Assembly (NCBI RefSeq): GCF_014873755.1
Contig: NZ_JADBEG010000001.1
Location: 8,468,501-8,532,500 of the forward strand
Length of the DNA stretch: 64,000 bases
Direction of reading: 5' to 3'
Origin: Amycolatopsis lexingtonensis
GTDB taxonomy: Bacteria; Actinomycetota; Actinomycetes; Mycobacteriales; Pseudonocardiaceae
The notes beneath the pieces are model-generated. The model saw nothing but the letters and a program-made list of their open reading frames with translations, ran no database searches and had not been told where the DNA came from. Shown one piece after another: positions 26,361-37,073 of the stretch. Positions within the stretch are counted from its first letter, which is position 1. Every line of letters starts with the position of its first letter. The translations under genes were made by a program, and so were the position numbers.

Positions 26361-27317
26361 ATGCGCGCAGTGCAGGTGACCGAGTTCGGCGGACCCGAGG
26401 TGCTCACCCCCGTCGAGCTGCCCGATCCCGTGGCCGGCCCCGGTGAGGTGCTCATCGACGTCGAGCGCATCGGCGTCAACTACGCCGACACCCACCAGGC
26501 CGAGAACTCCTACCTCGCGCCGTCGAAGCTGCCGCTCGTCCCCGGTGGTGAGGTGGTGGGAACCAGCGGGGGCAAGCGGGTCGTCGCCCTGCTCAACGGT
26601 GGCGGCGGGTACGCCGAGAAGGCCGTCGCGCCCGAGGCGACCACCTTCCCCGTGCCCGACGGCATCGACGACCTCACCGCGCTGTCCATGCTGGTCCAGG
26701 GCACCACCGCCTGGGTTCTGCTCCGCAAGAACGCCCACCTCGAGCCAGGCGACTCGGTCGTCGTGCACGCGGCCGCGGGCGGGGTCGGGACCGTCGCCGT
26801 GCAGCTCGCCAAGGCCTGGGGTGCCGGGCGCGTCATCGCCACCGCCAGCAGCGACGAGAAGCGCGCCCTCGCGCTCGAACTCGGGGCCGACGTCGCCGTC
26901 GACTCGCGTGCCGAAGACATGACCCAGACCCTCGTCGAGGCGAACGACGGCCGCCGGGTGGACGTCGTGCTCGACATGGTCGGCGGGACGACCACCGACC
27001 AGAGCATCGCCGCGCTCGCGCCGTTCGGCCGGCTCGCCTTCTACGGCATGGCCGGGCGGGAGAGCCCCAAGCCCGTCGAGATGCGCAACCTCCTGGGCCA
27101 CAGCACCACCATCAGCGGCATGTGGCTGCCGCACGTCTTCCGCCTGCCGGGCAACGTCTTCGGGACGGCGCTGACCGAGCTCTTCGACCTGGTCCTCGCG
27201 GGCAAGCTCAAGGCGATTCCGGGCGGCGAGTACGCGCTGTCGGACGCCCGCGGCGCGCACGAGGCCCTGCGCTCCCGCAAGACCGTGGGCAAGCTACTGC
27301 TCGACCCCGGCAAGTAG
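26361..27317 (+). CDS. zinc-less quinone oxidoreductase (MDR superfamily)
   Basis: 318 aa NADPH:quinone oxidoreductase type. N-terminal catalytic domain without zinc ligands (IGVNYADTHQAENSY, LVPGGEVVGT), Rossmann motif AAAGGVGTVAVQLAK, then a C-terminal VGKLLLDPGK ending. It probably reduces quinones or enones, a stress or detoxification role. GGGAAGGGAAA upstream serves as RBS. Controlled by the divergent QsdR-like TetR protein. The 3' end overlaps pabB by 24 bp, convergent. Confidence 0.9.
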   Translation: MRAVQVTEFGGPEVLTPVELPDPVAGPGEVLIDVERIGVNYADTHQAENSYLAPSKLPLVPGGEVVGTSGGKRVVALLNGGGGYAEKAVAPEATTFPVPDGIDDLTALSMLVQGTTAWVLLRKNAHLEPGDSVVVHAAAGGVGTVAVQLAKAWGAGRVIATASSDEKRALALELGADVAVDSRAEDMTQTLVEANDGRRVDVVLDMVGGTTTDQSIAALAPFGRLAFYGMAGRESPKPVEMRNLLGHSTTISGMWLPHVFRLPGNVFGTALTELFDLVLAGKLKAIPGGEYALSDARGAHEALRSRKTVGKLLLDPGK

Positions 27318-28523
27318 GCGTTCCAGGGGTGCCGCCTTGTGGAGGCACTCCTGCCACTCCGCCTCCGGGTCCGAATCCGCCGTGATGCCGCCGCCGACGC
27401 CCAGCGCGATCCGGCCGGCGGCGATCTCGAACGTCCGGATCGCCACGTTCAGCTCCAGCCCCGCCGCCGGGGACAGCAGCCCGATCGCTCCCGTGTAGAC
27501 CCCGCGTCCGCAGGGTTCCAGCGACGCGATCAGGTCCAGCGCGCGGATCTTCGGCGCGCCCGTCACCGAACCCGGCGGGAACGTCGCCGCCAAAAGAGAA
27601 GCGTCCGAAACGGACGGTCGCAGCACTCCCGTCACCGTCGAGTCCAGGTGCCACACCCCCGGCGCCGGCCGGACTTTCAGCAGCGAGGGCACCGTCACCG
27701 ACCCCACCTCGCACACCCGGCCGAGGTCGTTGCGCACCAGGTCCGTGATCATCACGTTCTCCGCGACATCCTTTGTGGACTGGCGCAGCAGCAACGCGTT
27801 ACCGTCGTCGGCGGGCCCGCGGCGGGGGAGCGTTCCCTTGATCGGCGTCGAGCGCACCGAACGCCCGTGCCGCGCCAGGAACAGCTCCGGCGAGAACGAC
27901 ACCACCGAGCCCCACGAGCCCGAGACGAACGCCGCCCGGCGCGGATCCAAAGAGGACACCCCGGCCGCGAACAAGGCGGCGGACGACCCCGAAAACGACC
28001 CCGTGAACCGGCTGCAGATGTTGGCCTGGAACAGCTCCCCGGCTTCGATCGCGTGCACGCACGCCTTGACCGCGTCCCGGTGCTCCGACGGCAGCGGACG
28101 CCGCAACGGCCCGGCCGTCCACGACAATGAAGGCGGCGAAGCGGCCAGCAGCGACTCCAATGTGGACACCGAGGGGCCGCCGTCGTCCAGGGACTCCAGG
28201 TAGCAGGTGCCCGATGCGGACCACCGCAGTACGTGGTCCGCCCAGCCCCACGCGGTCGGCGGAAGCGAGCCGGAGGCGTCGTAGGCCAGGTACCCGAACC
28301 ACCCGCCGCCGATCACGCCGGGCGGGGCGTCGACCTCCGGGCAGGAGGGGAAATCGCCGGGCGAAACCGCGAGCGAAGGCGCGAGAACCGCCTGGGACGA
28401 GAACCAGTCGCCCGACAGCATCGCGGGCGGCGGCAGCCCGCGGGAAGCGTTGTGGTGAGCAAGTACCGAAAAAGCGCGCGCGGGCGTGACGTCCGTCCGG
28501 AGTGGCCTGCTCGTCACGCGCAT
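27294..28523 (-). CDS. pabB: aminodeoxychorismate synthase component I-like (PabB/TrpE family)
   Basis: 409 aa. C-terminal chorismate-binding domain: IEAGELFQANICSRF, STPIKGTLPRRG, KDVAENVMITDLVRNDLGRV, GSVTGAPKIRALDLI, VYTGAIGLLSPAA, GVGGGITADSDPEAEWQE. Converts chorismate and glutamine-derived ammonia into 4-amino-4-deoxychorismate for folate. No glutaminase (PabA) or lyase (PabC) gene is adjacent. Position near rsmI/metG matches M. tuberculosis Rv1005c (pabB), favouring PabB over salicylate or anthranilate synthases. ATG 28523 is 19 bp after the upstream gene's stop. Confidence 0.88.
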   Translation of the reverse strand: MRVTSRPLRTDVTPARAFSVLAHHNASRGLPPPAMLSGDWFSSQAVLAPSLAVSPGDFPSCPEVDAPPGVIGGGWFGYLAYDASGSLPPTAWGWADHVLRWSASGTCYLESLDDGGPSVSTLESLLAASPPSLSWTAGPLRRPLPSEHRDAVKACVHAIEAGELFQANICSRFTGSFSGSSAALFAAGVSSLDPRRAAFVSGSWGSVVSFSPELFLARHGRSVRSTPIKGTLPRRGPADDGNALLLRQSTKDVAENVMITDLVRNDLGRVCEVGSVTVPSLLKVRPAPGVWHLDSTVTGVLRPSVSDASLLAATFPPGSVTGAPKIRALDLIASLEPCGRGVYTGAIGLLSPAAGLELNVAIRTFEIAAGRIALGVGGGITADSDPEAEWQECLHKAAPLERLLAGVEQ

Positions 28524-28542
28524 GGCGACATACCACCACACG

Positions 28543-29157
28543 TCAGAGCAGCAGGTCACCCAATGTGAACGGGTACACGACGGCGTTCTGCTCCACCGGC
28601 CCGTCGACGCCCCGCACGTCCGGGCCGTACGCGTGCTGGTGCACGCCGAGCCGCGAGTGGAACCAGCCCGGCCGGCCGGGGATGCCGTTGTGCCGGATCA
28701 GCCACAGCACGACCTCGCTGTCGGCCCAGCGGTCCGGGTGCAGCCGGTGCGCCCAACAGTCGTGGTCGGCGTAGACGAGCACCCGCTCGATGCGCGCCGC
28801 GTGCCGGACGTGCTTGATCCACGACTTGATGAACCGGTCGTCCACGTTCGGCGCCGCCACCTCCAGGACCGGCGCCAGCGACCCGGGCGCGAACGCGCCG
28901 AGCCGGCTTGCCGTCCGCACGAAGAACTCGGCCTGGTCGTGCGCCCCGCCGGGGCGGGCGTAGTGCCGGCCGCCGACGTGCAGGCCAGCCTCCTGTGCGC
29001 CGGCCAGGCTCTGCTCGGCGGCCAGGTTGGTCCAGTTGACGTTCTCGCTGATCGTCACCGAGACGAACTTCGTGTCCGCCGCGCGGACGGCGTGCCAGTC
29101 GATCACCCGCTCCCGGTGGGACAGCGAGATCCCGCGTTCGCTCTCCGGTTCCGTCAC
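28543..29157 (-). CDS. GH25-like (lysozyme-fold) protein
   Basis: ~204 aa from GTG 29157 (ATG 29193 gives 216 aa). The layout of GH25 muramidases can be followed: ERGISLSHRERVIDWHAVRA, FVSVTISENVNW, AGLHVGGRHYARPGG, AEFFVRTAS, PVLEVAAPN, VLVYADHDCW. No signal peptide is visible, so it is either cytoplasmic or exported by another route. The first catalytic Asp (GIDVSH in typical enzymes) is Ser-Leu here, and DxE is reduced to LEV, so muramidase activity is doubtful. Same strand as pabB, 19 bp upstream of it. Confidence 0.6.
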   Translation of the reverse strand: MTEPESERGISLSHRERVIDWHAVRAADTKFVSVTISENVNWTNLAAEQSLAGAQEAGLHVGGRHYARPGGAHDQAEFFVRTASRLGAFAPGSLAPVLEVAAPNVDDRFIKSWIKHVRHAARIERVLVYADHDCWAHRLHPDRWADSEVVLWLIRHNGIPGRPGWFHSRLGVHQHAYGPDVRGVDGPVEQNAVVYPFTLGDLLL

Positions 29158-29235
29158 AGTCCGCCCCCGGCACGTCGGTGGAGAGCACACCATACGTCGC
29201 CGGAGGCGGACCCGCAGTGACACACGCCCGGTTGA

Positions 29236-30000
29236 TCAGGCGTTTTCCTTCTGGAAGGTGCGGGTGCCCCACCACACCGACACCACGGCCATCACGAGCA
29301 CCACGACGCTGCCGGTGAACAACGCGTCCATCGTGAAGTCGCCCTTGAAGGTGTTCCGCTCGACGTCCACGACGTGGCGGAAGGGGTTGATCTGGGAAAC
29401 CGTGTAGAGCCACTTCGGCGCGACGCCTGCCGTGATCGGCAGCAGGATCCCGGAAAGCAGCAGCAGCGGGACGAGCACGGCGTTGAGCAGGGCGGGGAAC
29501 GTCTCCTCGCTCTTCAACGTCAGCGCCAGCGCGTACGAGCACGACGCCAGCGACACCGCCAGCAGGAACACGATCACCAGGCTCAGCAGCACGCCGCCGA
29601 CCGGGGCGTCGAGGTCGAACGCCAGGTACGCCAGCGCGATGATCAGCAGCGACTGGACGACGGCCTGCAGCGCGTTGGCCAGCACCTTGCCCAGCAGCAG
29701 CGCGGCGCGGCTGACCGGGGTCACCCGGAACCGCTCGACGACGCCGGAGCGGTAGTCGGCCAGCAGCCCGAACCCGACGAACGAGCTGCCGAACAGCGCC
29801 AGCTGGGCGATCAGCGCCGGGGTGAGCAGCATCCAGCCGTCCACTTCGGACAGGCCCTGGGCCCGCACCGCCTTCACCATCAGCGGCCCGAACAGGAACA
29901 GGTACAGCAGCGGCTGCATGATCCCGATCACGACCCAGGTCGGGTTGCGCAGCGCCGCCTTCATGTCGCGGCGGAAGATCAGCCAGGTGTCACGCAGCAC
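29236..30000 (-). CDS. ABC-2 type exporter permease
   Basis: 254 aa, six TM helices in the DrrB/ABC-2 pattern (RDMKAALRNPTWVVIGIMQP, LYLFLFGPLM; DYRSGVVERFRVTPVSRAAL; LLSGILLPI; NPFRHVVDVERNTFKGDF). Partner of the ATPase gene, whose end it overlaps by 11 bp (GTG start at 30000). Together they should export a hydrophobic drug or lipid. Controlled by the PadR protein upstream. Next downstream gene is the GH25-like protein, 78 bp away. Confidence 0.92.
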   Translation of the reverse strand: MLRDTWLIFRRDMKAALRNPTWVVIGIMQPLLYLFLFGPLMVKAVRAQGLSEVDGWMLLTPALIAQLALFGSSFVGFGLLADYRSGVVERFRVTPVSRAALLLGKVLANALQAVVQSLLIIALAYLAFDLDAPVGGVLLSLVIVFLLAVSLASCSYALALTLKSEETFPALLNAVLVPLLLLSGILLPITAGVAPKWLYTVSQINPFRHVVDVERNTFKGDFTMDALFTGSVVVLVMAVVSVWWGTRTFQKENA

Positions 30001-30967
30001 GGGTGCCCTCCTCCGCTTCGCGCAGCGAGCGCCCGGTCAGGGTCAGGAAAACGTCGTCGAGCGTGGGCCGGTGCACCTGGACCGACCGCATCGGGATGCT
30101 CTTCGTGTCCAGCGCGCGCAGCAGCTCGGGCAGCGCGACGTCGCCGCGCGGCACCCGGAACCGGACGACCCCGCCGTCGGCGGACAGCTCGTGCGCGCCT
30201 GAGAGCCGCCCAGCGATTTCGGCGGCGTCGGCGCCCTGCTCCGGGTCGACGCCGACTTCGACGCGGTCGCCGTTGACCCGGGCCTTGAGCGCGTCCGGCG
30301 TGCCCTCGGCGACGATCCGGCCATCGTCGATGACGATCAGCCGGTCCGACAGCGCGTCGGCCTCGTCGAGGTAGTGGGTCGTGAGGAAGACGGTGACGCC
30401 CTGCTCGGCGCGCAGCCGGCGGATGTGGTCCCACAGGTTGGCGCGGCTCTGCGGGTCGAGCCCGGTCGACGGCTCGTCGAGGAAGATGAGCCCGGGCGAG
30501 TGGATCAGCCCGAGCGCGATGTCGAGCCGCCGCCGCTGGCCGCCCGACAGCGTCTTGGTCAGCCGCTGGTCCAGCCCGGTCAGGTCCAGCTGCTCGGCGA
30601 GCTCGGCCCCGCGCGCGACGGCGTCGGCCTTGCTCATCCGGTAGAGCCGCCCCTGCAGTTCCAGCTCGTCGGTGACCTTCGTCTCCGGCGAGCTGCCGCC
30701 GCCCTGTGCGACGTAGCCGATGCGCTCGCGCACGCCGAGCGGGTCGGCCAGCAGGTCGCGGCCGCCGACGGTCGCGGTGCCCGCGGACGGTTTCAGCAGC
30801 GTGGTCAGCATGCGCAGCGTGGTCGTCTTCCCGGCGCCGTTCGGCCCGAGGAACCCGACCAGCTCGCCCGCTTCGACGTCGAGGTCGACGCCCTTCACCG
30901 CGTGTACTTCGCCCCCAGTGCGGCCCTTGCGGCGGAAGCGCCGCTCGAGACCGCGTGCCGTGATCAT
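29990..30967 (-). CDS. DrrA-like ABC exporter ATPase
   Basis: 325 aa. Walker A GPNGAGKTT, Q-loop VAQGGGSSPETKVT, signature LSGGQRRRLDIALG, Walker B LIFLDEPSTGLDPQ, H-loop TTHYLDEADAL. The C-terminal ~80 residues (DVALPELLRALDTKSIPMRS, RPTLDDVFLTLTGR) are the DrrA extension of daunorubicin-resistance-type exporters. The order PadR-ATPase-permease is a familiar drug-inducible cassette. The operator pair TAGTCAAGCTTGACTA lies just upstream of its ATG. Confidence 0.95.
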   Translation of the reverse strand: MITARGLERRFRRKGRTGGEVHAVKGVDLDVEAGELVGFLGPNGAGKTTTLRMLTTLLKPSAGTATVGGRDLLADPLGVRERIGYVAQGGGSSPETKVTDELELQGRLYRMSKADAVARGAELAEQLDLTGLDQRLTKTLSGGQRRRLDIALGLIHSPGLIFLDEPSTGLDPQSRANLWDHIRRLRAEQGVTVFLTTHYLDEADALSDRLIVIDDGRIVAEGTPDALKARVNGDRVEVGVDPEQGADAAEIAGRLSGAHELSADGGVVRFRVPRGDVALPELLRALDTKSIPMRSVQVHRPTLDDVFLTLTGRSLREAEEGTRAA

Positions 30968-30985
30968 GAGATCCCCTCTCGAAGG

Positions 30986-31051
30986 TAGTCAAGCTTGACT
31001 AGCTGAGGCGCACACTGTGCCCAAGGATGCTGCGCTAGTCAAACTTGATTA
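30986..31051. promoter_or_regulatory. paired PadR-type operators
   Basis: TAGTCAAGCTTGACTA (30986-31001) is a perfect 16-bp palindrome; TAGTCAAACTTGATTA (31036-31051) repeats it with two changes, 50 bp (centre to centre) away. They fill the 81-bp gap between padR and the exporter genes; the second overlaps the padR stop codon. Spacing near five helical turns would suit two dimers on one DNA face. Confidence 0.7.
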
Positions 31052-31639
31052 CTCGGCCGGTGGTTCGCCGAAGGCGCGGCCCGGGTCGTCGGCCATCACG
31101 TATTCGCCGGCCTCGAGCCGCTCGATCAGCTTCCGGAGCCAGTCCAGGCTCGCCGCCGAGATCTGGGCCCAGAGGCCGAACAGCTCGGCGATGTGCGCGG
31201 GCTGCCCCCACTCGGAGCCCTCTTCGATGAGCAGGCCCGCCCGCCGTACCTCGGCTTCGAGGTGGACGAGCCGCTGGTTCAGCATGCCGATCACCCGCTT
31301 GCGGGGCAGCGCCGTCATCAGCGAGATCGCGGCGGACAGCTCGGGGTGCCCGACCTCGGGATCGGACAGCGCGGTGCCCAGCAGCAGGTGGAACTCCCGG
31401 TCGCCGTCCTCGGTGACCCGGTAGGCGATCCGGTCCGGACCGCCCTCGCCCGGCTCGACGTCGACCTGCTCCAGCAGGCGTTCGGCGGTCATCTTCTTCA
31501 GCGCGTGGTAGATCGAGCCGGGCTGGACGTTGGCCCACTTGTCCGCCGACCAGGTCAGCAGCTCGCGCCGCACCTGGTAGCCGTGCGCGCGGCCGTACAT
31601 GCGCACCACCCCGAGCACGAGCAACCGTGTCGCCGACAA
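31049..31639 (-). CDS. PadR-family transcriptional regulator
   Basis: 196 aa. Winged helix: LLVLGVVRMYGRAHGYQVRR, NVQPGSIYHALKKMTAERLL, DRIAYRVTEDGDREF; then a longer C-terminal dimerisation helix (Vir_C type, residues ~90-185). PadR proteins of this kind bind the drug exported by the adjacent transporter and leave the operator. Directly upstream of the ABC exporter on the same strand, divergent from metG. Confidence 0.9.
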   Translation of the reverse strand: MSATRLLVLGVVRMYGRAHGYQVRRELLTWSADKWANVQPGSIYHALKKMTAERLLEQVDVEPGEGGPDRIAYRVTEDGDREFHLLLGTALSDPEVGHPELSAAISLMTALPRKRVIGMLNQRLVHLEAEVRRAGLLIEEGSEWGQPAHIAELFGLWAQISAASLDWLRKLIERLEAGEYVMADDPGRAFGEPPAE

Positions 31640-31677
31640 CCGGGCCTCCCTCTCGTCAAAGCGCGTGACGCCCTCCG

Positions 31678-31683
31678 TAGGCT
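31678..31683 (+). promoter_or_regulatory. -10 hexamer TAGGCT of metG
   Basis: TAGGCT ends 8 nt before the metG ATG, implying a leaderless or nearly leaderless mRNA. Confidence 0.5.
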
Positions 31684-31691
31684 AATAAGGT

Positions 31692-33488
31692 ATGAGCACC
31701 CCTGTGTTGACCGCGGTGGCCTGGCCCTACGCCAACGGCCCCCGCCACATCGGCCACGTGTCCGGATTCGGCGTCCCGTCCGACGTCTTCTCCCGCTACC
31801 AGCGAATGGCCGGCAACCGGGTGCTCATGGTCTCCGGCACCGACGAACACGGCACCCCGATCACCGTCCAGGCGGACAAGGAGAACTCGACCCCGCAGCA
31901 GACGGCGGACAAGTACACCCGCCAGATCGGCACCGACCTGCAGGGCCTCGGCCTCTCCTACGACCTGTTCACCCGGACCACGACCGGCAACCACGCCGAG
32001 GTGACGCAGCAGATCTTCCTGGCGCTGCACCGCAACGGCTACGTCGTGCCGAAGACCACGCGCGGGGCGATCAGCCCGTCCACCGGCCGCACGCTGCCCG
32101 ACCGCTACGTCGAGGGCACCTGCCCGATCTGCGGGTACGACGGCGCGCGCGGCGACCAGTGCGACAACTGCGGCAACCAGCTCGACGCCGCGGAGCTGAT
32201 CAACCCGAAGTCGCGGATCAACGGCGAGACGCCGAAGTTCGTCGAGACCGAGCACTACTTCCTCGACCTGCCGGCGTTCACCAAGACCCTCGGCGACTGG
32301 CTGGGCACCAAGACCGACTGGCGCCCGAACGTCCTCAACTTCACCAAGAACCTGATCGACGACATGCGGCCCCGGCCGATCACCCGCGACCTCGACTGGG
32401 GCGTCAAGATCCCCCTCGACGGCTGGCGCGACCAGCCGCTGAAGCGGTTCTACGTCTGGTTCGACGCGGTGATCGGGTACTTCTCGGCCAGCGTCGAGTG
32501 GGCGCGGCGCTCCGGCAACCCGGACGCGTGGCAGGAGTGGTGGAACAACGCCGACGCCCGGTCGTACTACTTCATGGGCAAGGACAACATCACCTTCCAC
32601 GCCCAGATCTGGCCGGCGCTGCTGTTCGGGCACAACGGCGAGGGCGACAAGGGCGGCGAGCCCGGCAAGTACGGCAGGCTGCACCTGCCGGACGAGATCG
32701 TCTCCAGCGAGTTCCTCACCATGAGCGGCTCGAAGTTCTCGACCTCGCGCGGGCGCGTCATCTACGTCGAAGACTTCCTGCGCGACTTCGGCCCGGACAC
32801 GCTGCGGTACTTCATCACCGTCGCCGGCCCGGAGACCCAGGACACCGACTTCACCTGGGACGAGTTCGTCCGCCGGACCAACTTCGAGCTGGCCAACGAG
32901 TGGGGCAACCTGGTCAACCGGTCCATCTCGATGGCGCACAAGAACGTCGGCGCCATCCCGCGCCCGGAGGCCCCGACGGCGGCCGACGAGGAGCTGAAGG
33001 CGCTTTCCCGCAAGGCGTTCGACACCGCGGGCGCGCACCTGGCCCGGTCCCGGTTCAAGCTGGCGGCGAGCGAGGCGATGAAGGTCGTCACCGCGGCGAA
33101 CAAGTACATCTCCGACCAGGAGCCGTGGAAGCTCAAGGACGACCCGACGCGGCGCGACACCGTGCTGCACACCGCGCTGCAGGTCGTCTCCGACGCCAAC
33201 ACGCTGCTGACGCCGTTCCTGCCGCACTCGGCGCAGAAGGTGCACGAGGCCCTCGGCGGCACCGGCGTCTGGGCCGCCCAGCCGGAGCTCAAGGAGGTCG
33301 ACGACCTCGACATCGCCGGCCGGGTCAACCCGATCCTGACCGGTGACTACGCGGGCGAGCAGGCGAAGTGGGAGTCGAAGCCGATCGAGGTCGGCAAGCC
33401 CCTGGCCAAGCCGTCGCCGCTGTTCACCAAGCTCGACCCGGCGCTCGGCGAGACCGGTCCGGAGTGGGCGCCGATCATCAAGGAGTAA
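31692..33488 (+). CDS. metG: methionyl-tRNA synthetase
   Basis: 598 aa class I synthetase. HIGH motif (PRHIGHVSG), the KMSKS-equivalent [11 protein letters not shown], and a zinc knuckle [18 protein letters not shown] of the MetG1 type. The anticodon-binding helical domain follows; there is no C-terminal tRNA-binding (Arc1p) extension. Charges tRNA-Met with methionine. Start of the conserved metG-tatD-rpfB-ksgA order (Rv1007c-Rv1010 in M. tuberculosis). Note that a SAM-sensing leader controls a MetN-like gene 4 kb away in the same block. Confidence 0.97.
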   Translation: MSTPVLTAVAWPYANGPRHIGHVSGFGVPSDVFSRYQRMAGNRVLMVSGTDEHGTPITVQADKENSTPQQTADKYTRQIGTDLQGLGLSYDLFTRTTTGNHAEVTQQIFLALHRNGYVVPKTTRGAISPSTGRTLPDRYVEGTCPICGYDGARGDQCDNCGNQLDAAELINPKSRINGETPKFVETEHYFLDLPAFTKTLGDWLGTKTDWRPNVLNFTKNLIDDMRPRPITRDLDWGVKIPLDGWRDQPLKRFYVWFDAVIGYFSASVEWARRSGNPDAWQEWWNNADARSYYFMGKDNITFHAQIWPALLFGHNGEGDKGGEPGKYGRLHLPDEIVSSEFLTMSGSKFSTSRGRVIYVEDFLRDFGPDTLRYFITVAGPETQDTDFTWDEFVRRTNFELANEWGNLVNRSISMAHKNVGAIPRPEAPTAADEELKALSRKAFDTAGAHLARSRFKLAASEAMKVVTAANKYISDQEPWKLKDDPTRRDTVLHTALQVVSDANTLLTPFLPHSAQKVHEALGGTGVWAAQPELKEVDDLDIAGRVNPILTGDYAGEQAKWESKPIEVGKPLAKPSPLFTKLDPALGETGPEWAPIIKE

Positions 33489-33497
33489 GAAGTACGC

Positions 33498-34334
33498 ATG
33501 GGTGAAGAGAAGCGCGAGCTGCCGCCGGTCCCGGACCGGCTCCCGGTGTCGGTGGTGGACGCGCACACCCATCTCGACGCGTGCGGCGCGGTCACCGCGG
33601 CCGATGTCACGGCCATGGTCGACCGCGCCGAGCGCGCCGGCGTCGCCCGCGTCGTCACGGTCGCGGACGACCTCGCCTCGGCCCGCTGGGCCACCGAGGC
33701 CGCCACTTGGGACCGCCGCGTCTGGGCCGCCGTGGCCATCCACCCGACGCGGACCAAGGAGTTCGGCGACGCCGAGAAGTCCGAAGTGGAGCGCCTGGCC
33801 GCCCAGGACCGCGTGGTCGCCGTCGGCGAGACCGGCCTCGACTACTACTGGGACTACTCGCCGCACGACGCCCAGCAGGAGGCGTTCCGCTGGCACATCG
33901 ACCTCGCCAAGCGGCTGGACAAGCCGCTGATGATCCACGACCGCGAGGCCCACGACGACGTGCTGCGCATCCTGGCCGAAGAGAATGCGCCGAATGCCGT
34001 AATCTTCCATTGTTTTTCCGGGGACGCGGAAATGGCCCGCAAGTGCGTCGACGCGGGGTATGTCCTTTCCTTCGCCGGCACGGTGACGTTCAAGAACGCG
34101 AAGGGCCTCCACGAGGCGGCCCGGCTGTGCCCGGCGGACCAGTACCTCGTCGAGACCGACGCGCCGTTTCTGACCCCCCACCCGTTCCGTGGACGGCCGA
34201 ACGAGCCGTTCGGCGCCGCTTACACCGTCCGTCACCTCGCGGCGCTCAGGGGCGAAGCTGTCCACGAAGTCGCCGAATCGGTCCGGACCACCGCCGAGCG
34301 GGTCTACCGACTCCCCAGTGTCACAACGGGTTGA
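33498..34334 (+). CDS. tatD: TatD-family deoxyribonuclease
   Basis: 278 aa metal-dependent hydrolase (TIM barrel). Ligands: VVDAHTHLDAC (HxH), GETGLDYYWDY (Glu), KPLMIHDREAHDD (His), IFHCFSGDAEMARK (His), YLVETDAPFLTPHPFRGRPN (Asp). 3'-5' exonuclease or DNA-repair role in the family. Starts 10 bp after metG with which it is probably cotranscribed. A short patch at ~33,975-34,030 uses AAT, GTA, TGT and TTT codons, rare elsewhere in the window, at the conserved HCFSG motif. Confidence 0.93.
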   Translation: MGEEKRELPPVPDRLPVSVVDAHTHLDACGAVTAADVTAMVDRAERAGVARVVTVADDLASARWATEAATWDRRVWAAVAIHPTRTKEFGDAEKSEVERLAAQDRVVAVGETGLDYYWDYSPHDAQQEAFRWHIDLAKRLDKPLMIHDREAHDDVLRILAEENAPNAVIFHCFSGDAEMARKCVDAGYVLSFAGTVTFKNAKGLHEAARLCPADQYLVETDAPFLTPHPFRGRPNEPFGAAYTVRHLAALRGEAVHEVAESVRTTAERVYRLPSVTTG

Positions 34335-34408
34335 ACGCATTGCGACATCAGGGTTCCTTGATCGTCCACCTGATGGAGTGACGGGGATCACGACACTCCG
34401 GGGGGTGT

Positions 34409-34437
34409 TTGCGCAACCCGGCGGGACCCGTTACTGT
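34409..34437 (+). promoter_or_regulatory. sigma-70-type promoter of rpfB
   Basis: TTGCGC (34409-34414) and TACTGT (34432-34437) with a 17-bp spacer. The leader would be ~100 nt and contains GAGACGG..CCGTCGTCTC, a possible hairpin. No c-di-AMP riboswitch signature could be fitted here. Confidence 0.5.
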
Positions 34438-34498
34438 CCCGTGATCGTGCCGGTCGGGCCTGCGCTCAGCAGCTTCCGATCGTCACGCCCAGTCGTAG

Positions 34499-35968
<1,470 letters not shown>

Positions 35969-35983
35969 CAGCGCTTTCGGAAC

Positions 35984-36014
35984 GGCCCCCGCCCCTCGTG
36001 GGCGGGGGCCTTTT
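35984..36014 (+). terminator. rpfB intrinsic terminator
   Basis: GGCCCCCGCCC / GGGCGGGGGCC, an 11-bp stem with a 5-nt loop, followed by TTTT; 16 bp after the rpfB stop. Confidence 0.9.
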
Positions 36015-36081
36015 CGCGTGCGGGAAAAAGCACTCGGCAAGATCCGCCGCCGCCCTCCACGGGCGGCCGGAACACCCTCGG

Positions 36082-36087
36082 TAAGCT
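36082..36087 (+). promoter_or_regulatory. -10 hexamer TAAGCT of ksgA
   Basis: TAAGCT ends 6 nt before GTG 36094, implying a leaderless mRNA and supporting that start. Confidence 0.5.
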
Positions 36088-36093
36088 CAACCG

Positions 36094-36945
36094 GTGGTTG
36101 AACTGTTGGGACCCGCCGAAATCCGCGGGCTGGCGGCCGAGCTGGACGTGCGGCCGACCAAGAAGCTCGGGCAGAACTTCGTGCACGATCCCAACACCGT
36201 CCGCCGGATCGTCGAGCTCGCGCACGTCGGGCCGGACGACGTCGTGCTCGAGGTCGGGCCCGGGCTCGGGTCGCTGACGCTGGGCCTGCTCGCCACCGGG
36301 GCGCGGGTCGTCGCCGTCGAGATCGATCCGAAGCTCGCCGCGCGGCTGCCCGAGACCGTCGCCGAGCGGGGGGCCGACGCCGCCGAGCGGCTGACCGTCG
36401 TCGGGGCCGACGCGCTGCGCGTCGCGAACGACGACCTGCCGGGCGCGCCGACCGCGCTCGTCGCCAACCTGCCGTACAACGTCGCCGTGCCGGTCGTGCT
36501 GCACCTGCTCGCCGAGGTGCCGTCGCTGCGGTCCGGGCTCGTCATGGTGCAGACCGAGGTCGCCGACCGGATGGCGGCCGGGCCGGGCAGCCGGATCTAC
36601 GGCGTCCCGAGCGTCAAGCTCGCTTGGTACGGTCCCGCACGGAAAGTCGCCGCGGTGCCACGGTCGGTGTTCTGGCCGGTGCCCAACGTGGACTCCGCGC
36701 TCGTCGCGTTCGAACGCGGCGACCAGCCGGCGTCCGAAGACCGGGACAGTCTCTTCACCCTGGTGGACGCCGCTTTCTCCCAACGCAGGAAAACGCTTCG
36801 CGCCGCGCTCGCGGGCTGGGCGGGCTCGGCCGAGCGGGCCGGCGAGCTCTTGACGGCCGCCGGAATCGACCCGAAGACCCGCGGCGAGCAGCTCGACGTG
36901 CACGACTTCGCCCGGATCGCCGCCCGCGCGCAGGTCCACGGCTGA
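36094..36945 (+). CDS. rsmA: 16S rRNA (adenine1518/1519-N6)-dimethyltransferase
   Basis: 283 aa KsgA/Rsm[24 protein letters not shown] motif [16 protein letters not shown], acidic [11 protein letters not shown], catalytic [12 protein letters not shown] (NLPY), then [20 protein letters not shown] and [14 protein letters not shown]. Dimethylates two adjacent adenines in helix 45 as a late check on 30S assembly. Resistance to kasugamycin follows its loss. Lies between rpfB and, after an inserted SAM-riboswitch module, MFS and TetR genes, ispE. Confidence 0.95.
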   Translation: MVELLGPAEIRGLAAELDVRPTKKLGQNFVHDPNTVRRIVELAHVGPDDVVLEVGPGLGSLTLGLLATGARVVAVEIDPKLAARLPETVAERGADAAERLTVVGADALRVANDDLPGAPTALVANLPYNVAVPVVLHLLAEVPSLRSGLVMVQTEVADRMAAGPGSRIYGVPSVKLAWYGPARKVAAVPRSVFWPVPNVDSALVAFERGDQPASEDRDSLFTLVDAAFSQRRKTLRAALAGWAGSAERAGELLTAAGIDPKTRGEQLDVHDFARIAARAQVHG

Positions 36946-36960
36946 ATCCACCACAGTGGA

Positions 36961-36989
36961 GACGGTGAAAATTGCACGTTTTCGCCGTC
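36961..36989 (+). terminator. hairpin after ksgA
   Basis: GACGGTGAAAA pairs with TTTTCGCCGTC (11 bp including a T-G pair), 7-nt loop. No T tract follows, so termination is plausible but not certain; it separates ksgA from the SAM-responsive leader. Confidence 0.5.
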
Positions 36990-37073
36990 ACCTCGTGACT
37001 GCGACACCTCCAGTCGTGTGATGTGGGCCAACGGGCTTGCTTTCGCTCCGTGGGATCGGCTTAACTCAGTACG

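Noticed and set aside
29236..31639. Antibiotic biosynthetic cluster around the DrrA/DrrB-like exporter
   Set aside because: No synthase, tailoring or precursor genes; the exporter sits alone with PadR in a housekeeping block.
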